Below the pieces are notes generated by a model. It was not told the origin of the DNA. It ran no database searches and worked only from the letters and a program-made list of their open reading frames with translations. Shown in pieces: positions 62,497-64,000 of a stretch of DNA of 64,000 bases; the stretch's first letter is position 1; each line of letters starts with the position of its first letter. A program made the position numbers and the translations under genes. The stretch comes from Acinetobacter sp. ANC 4910. Lineage in GTDB: Bacteria > Pseudomonadota > Gammaproteobacteria > Pseudomonadales > Moraxellaceae. Location: positions 124,001 to 188,000 of the forward strand of contig NZ_SJNT01000008.1 of NCBI RefSeq assembly GCF_004331035.1. The letters run 5' to 3'.

Positions 62497-62622
62497 TGAT
62501 AGATAAAAATAAGTACACTTTTTAATCATTTTCACATTGAGTCATCTTCTATTTTTCGTTAAAGATAGACTGTCGTGCTTTAGAACAAAAATTAATCATA
62601 ACGAATAACACTGGAGATGAAG

Positions 62623-63318
62623 ATGAACAAATATCTAGCCGAACTACTCGGCACATTTTGGCTGGTCTTTGGTGGCTGTGGTAGCGCCATCTTTGCCGCA
62701 GCTTTTCCTGAACTCGGCATTGGTTTTGCGGGGGTTGCCCTCGCCTTTGGTTTAACCGTCTTAACGGGGGCTTATGCCTTTGGGCATATCTCTGGCGGAC
62801 ATTTTAATCCAGCGGTTAGTATTGGCTTATGGGTTGGACAACGCTTCGATGGCAAAGACCTGTTGCCTTATCTTGCCGCTCAAGTGATTGGTGCGATTTT
62901 AGCGGCTTTTATGCTGTTCCTGATTGCACAAGGGCAAGCTGGTTTTATGGGGACAGGCGCTTTTGCCAGCAATGGTTATGCCGAACTTTCCCCTGGAAAA
63001 TATGGCTTGCTTTCAGCCCTGATTATAGAAGTGGTACTCACGGCATTTTTCCTAATCGTGATTATGGGGGCTACCGATAAACGAGCACCCGCAGGTTTCG
63101 CACCGATTGCGATTGGTCTGGCGCTAACGCTCATCCACTTAATCAGTATTCCTATTACCAACACCTCGGTGAATCCCGCCCGCAGCACAGGCGTCGCCTT
63201 GTTCGCAGAAACTGAAGCATTACGACAATTGTGGTTATTCTGGCTTGCCCCAATTGCAGGAGCGATCATCGGCAGCTTAATTTATAAATTTGTTGCACAA
63301 AGTAAAACAACCGCTTAG
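62623..63318 (+). CDS. aqpZ: Aquaporin Z
   Basis: Inner-membrane water channel. The 231-residue protein has six helices and two half-helices with the NPA motifs NPAV (loop [11 protein letters not shown]) and NPAR (loop [11 protein letters not shown]), and the MIP entry motif [20 protein letters not shown]. The residue before NPAR and the aromatic/Arg filter residues fit AqpZ rather than GlpF. The ATG at 62623 has GGAG six bases upstream; an ATG at 62617 immediately follows that site and is too close. Confidence 0.94.
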   Translation: MNKYLAELLGTFWLVFGGCGSAIFAAAFPELGIGFAGVALAFGLTVLTGAYAFGHISGGHFNPAVSIGLWVGQRFDGKDLLPYLAAQVIGAILAAFMLFLIAQGQAGFMGTGAFASNGYAELSPGKYGLLSALIIEVVLTAFFLIVIMGATDKRAPAGFAPIAIGLALTLIHLISIPITNTSVNPARSTGVALFAETEALRQLWLFWLAPIAGAIIGSLIYKFVAQSKTTA

Positions 63319-63321
63319 CAA

Positions 63322-63353
63322 AAAGCCAGTCGTTCTTAGGATCGACTGGCTTT
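63322..63353. terminator. Bidirectional terminator after aqpZ
   Basis: Perfect 11-bp stem AAAGCCAGTCG / CGACTGGCTTT with a 10-base loop between convergent genes. Confidence 0.82.
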
Positions 63354-63369
63354 CTTCAGGTTTGAGAAT

Positions 63370-63615
63370 TTATAAAAATGGGTTTTCAACGTCCTGAGTC
63401 GCAGCATGAATGATTTGTTCTGGTAAGTCTGGTTCTGCTTCCAGTGTTGCTACAATCGCATTTAAATAGGTCTGCAAGGCTTTTGCTGCGGCTAAGCCTG
63501 CCTGATCTTTGCCTATTTGCAAATTGCCATAAATACTGACCTGATCTAATTGATTTTCTAGGGTTAAATCATGAATTGCATGTGATTCTGTGCCATTTTC
63601 GAAAGGTTTAAACAT
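63370..63615 (-). CDS. Small protein of unknown function
   Basis: An 81-residue acidic soluble protein starting MFKPFENGTESHAIHDLTLENQLDQVSIYG. A helical C-terminal half follows (AGLAAAKALQTYLNAIVATLEAE). GAGG lies five bases before the ATG at 63615, which favours it over a GTG two codons upstream. No domain recognised. It follows the edge gene by 41 bases and is probably in its operon. Confidence 0.75.
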   Translation of the reverse strand: MFKPFENGTESHAIHDLTLENQLDQVSIYGNLQIGKDQAGLAAAKALQTYLNAIVATLEAEPDLPEQIIHAATQDVENPFL

Positions 63616-63656
63616 AATCACCTCGCAGCCAATAATTCAAATGGATCGGTCTTTTT

Positions 63657-64000
63657 CTACTTCACTAATTGCAACATATACTGCAATAACGCTTCAATCA
63701 ACTGTTTCACAATCGCATCTTGCGTGTCTGTATCTAGACTAGGGGTCGAACTTGAGGTCGATTTACTGCTACCAGAACTAAAGCTCTTTTGCGCTGCGCT
63801 AATCTTTTCCGCAGAAATGTCTTCTGCACACTGGCTTTCTGCATCCCAATGCGAATACGGAATGTCTTGTTTGGCTTTCACCGCAGTCGCGGTCAACGGC
63901 AACTGATAGGTATTACGCTTTTGCTCTTCGGTCAGTTGCGGGAATAAATTGACCCCAATTTGTTCTTCCAAATAACATACGCTGACAATTTTCACTTCTT
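63657..64000 (-). CDS. Uncharacterised protein, C-terminal part (runs off the right edge)
   Basis: The frame is open to the window edge; a GTG at 63995 is probably internal. The visible ~114 residues contain VKIVSVCYLEEQIGVNLFPQLTEEQ, a Ser/Thr-rich low-complexity linker (KSFSSGSSKSTSSSTPS) and a hydrophobic C-terminal helix (DAIVKQLIEALLQYMLQLVK). No domain recognised. Confidence 0.65.
   Translation of the reverse strand, partial: EVKIVSVCYLEEQIGVNLFPQLTEEQKRNTYQLPLTATAVKAKQDIPYSHWDAESQCAEDISAEKISAAQKSFSSGSSKSTSSSTPSLDTDTQDAIVKQLIEALLQYMLQLVK

Overview
This 64 kb window is chromosomal DNA of a gammaproteobacterium, almost certainly an Acinetobacter. The evidence is the low-GC coding style, an Acr1-type fatty acyl-CoA reductase, the Acinetobacter-style arrangement pilMNOPQ-aroK-aroB-SPOR protein-gltB, a shortened division/cell-wall cluster (rsmH-ftsL-ftsI-murE-murF-mraY), and GTG/ATG starts with modest Shine-Dalgarno signals. 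Species cannot be fixed from the sequence alone. Most of the window is core genome; no complete insertion sequence, prophage or CRISPR array was seen.

Layout. Positions 1-8339 (minus strand) carry the start of gltB, a DamX/SPOR-like protein, aroB, aroK and the type IV pilus/competence assembly operon pilMNOPQ, divergent from ponA (PBP1a). Next come rlmA and the rsmH-to-mraY murein/division operon (11087-19103), a sulfate-binding protein gene, a small secreted protein, gltX and a tRNA-Ala/tRNA-Glu pair. Positions 23344-31614 form a divalent-metal efflux island: a CDF exporter, a DUF4198 periplasmic protein, a czcCBA-type RND system and a CzcI-like protein. Positions 31792-41637 carry a Sel1 protein, ettA, metY-like, acr1, a fused SulP transporter/beta-carbonic anhydrase, and tex. 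Positions 41975-46421 carry ompR-envZ and a CoA-transferase.

From 46498 to 60483 lie two small enzymes, two tandem tRNA-Phe genes and the histidine genes hisB-hisH, hisA and hisF. hisA and hisF are separated by 7.4 kb of accessory-looking genes: an XRE-cupin regulator divergent from an EamA exporter, a PuuB-like oxidase with an APC permease, a stand-alone transposase-type helix-turn-helix protein followed by a 22-bp tandem array, two membrane proteins and thrB. The right end (60717-64000) has a histidine-box lipid hydroxylase-like gene divergent from an AraC regulator, aqpZ and two unrecognised genes.

How the genes work together. PilMNOPQ builds the envelope-spanning pilus machine that also serves DNA uptake. 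MurE/F, MraY, FtsI/L and PBP1a make and cross-link septal peptidoglycan. CzcI/C/B/A and the CDF pump move divalent metal out of the cytoplasm and periplasm. HisB/H/A/F make histidine. Acr1 feeds fatty aldehyde to storage-lipid synthesis. The least explained element is the seven-unit, exactly 22-bp-periodic AT-rich array at 57250-57403 beside the helix-turn-helix gene.
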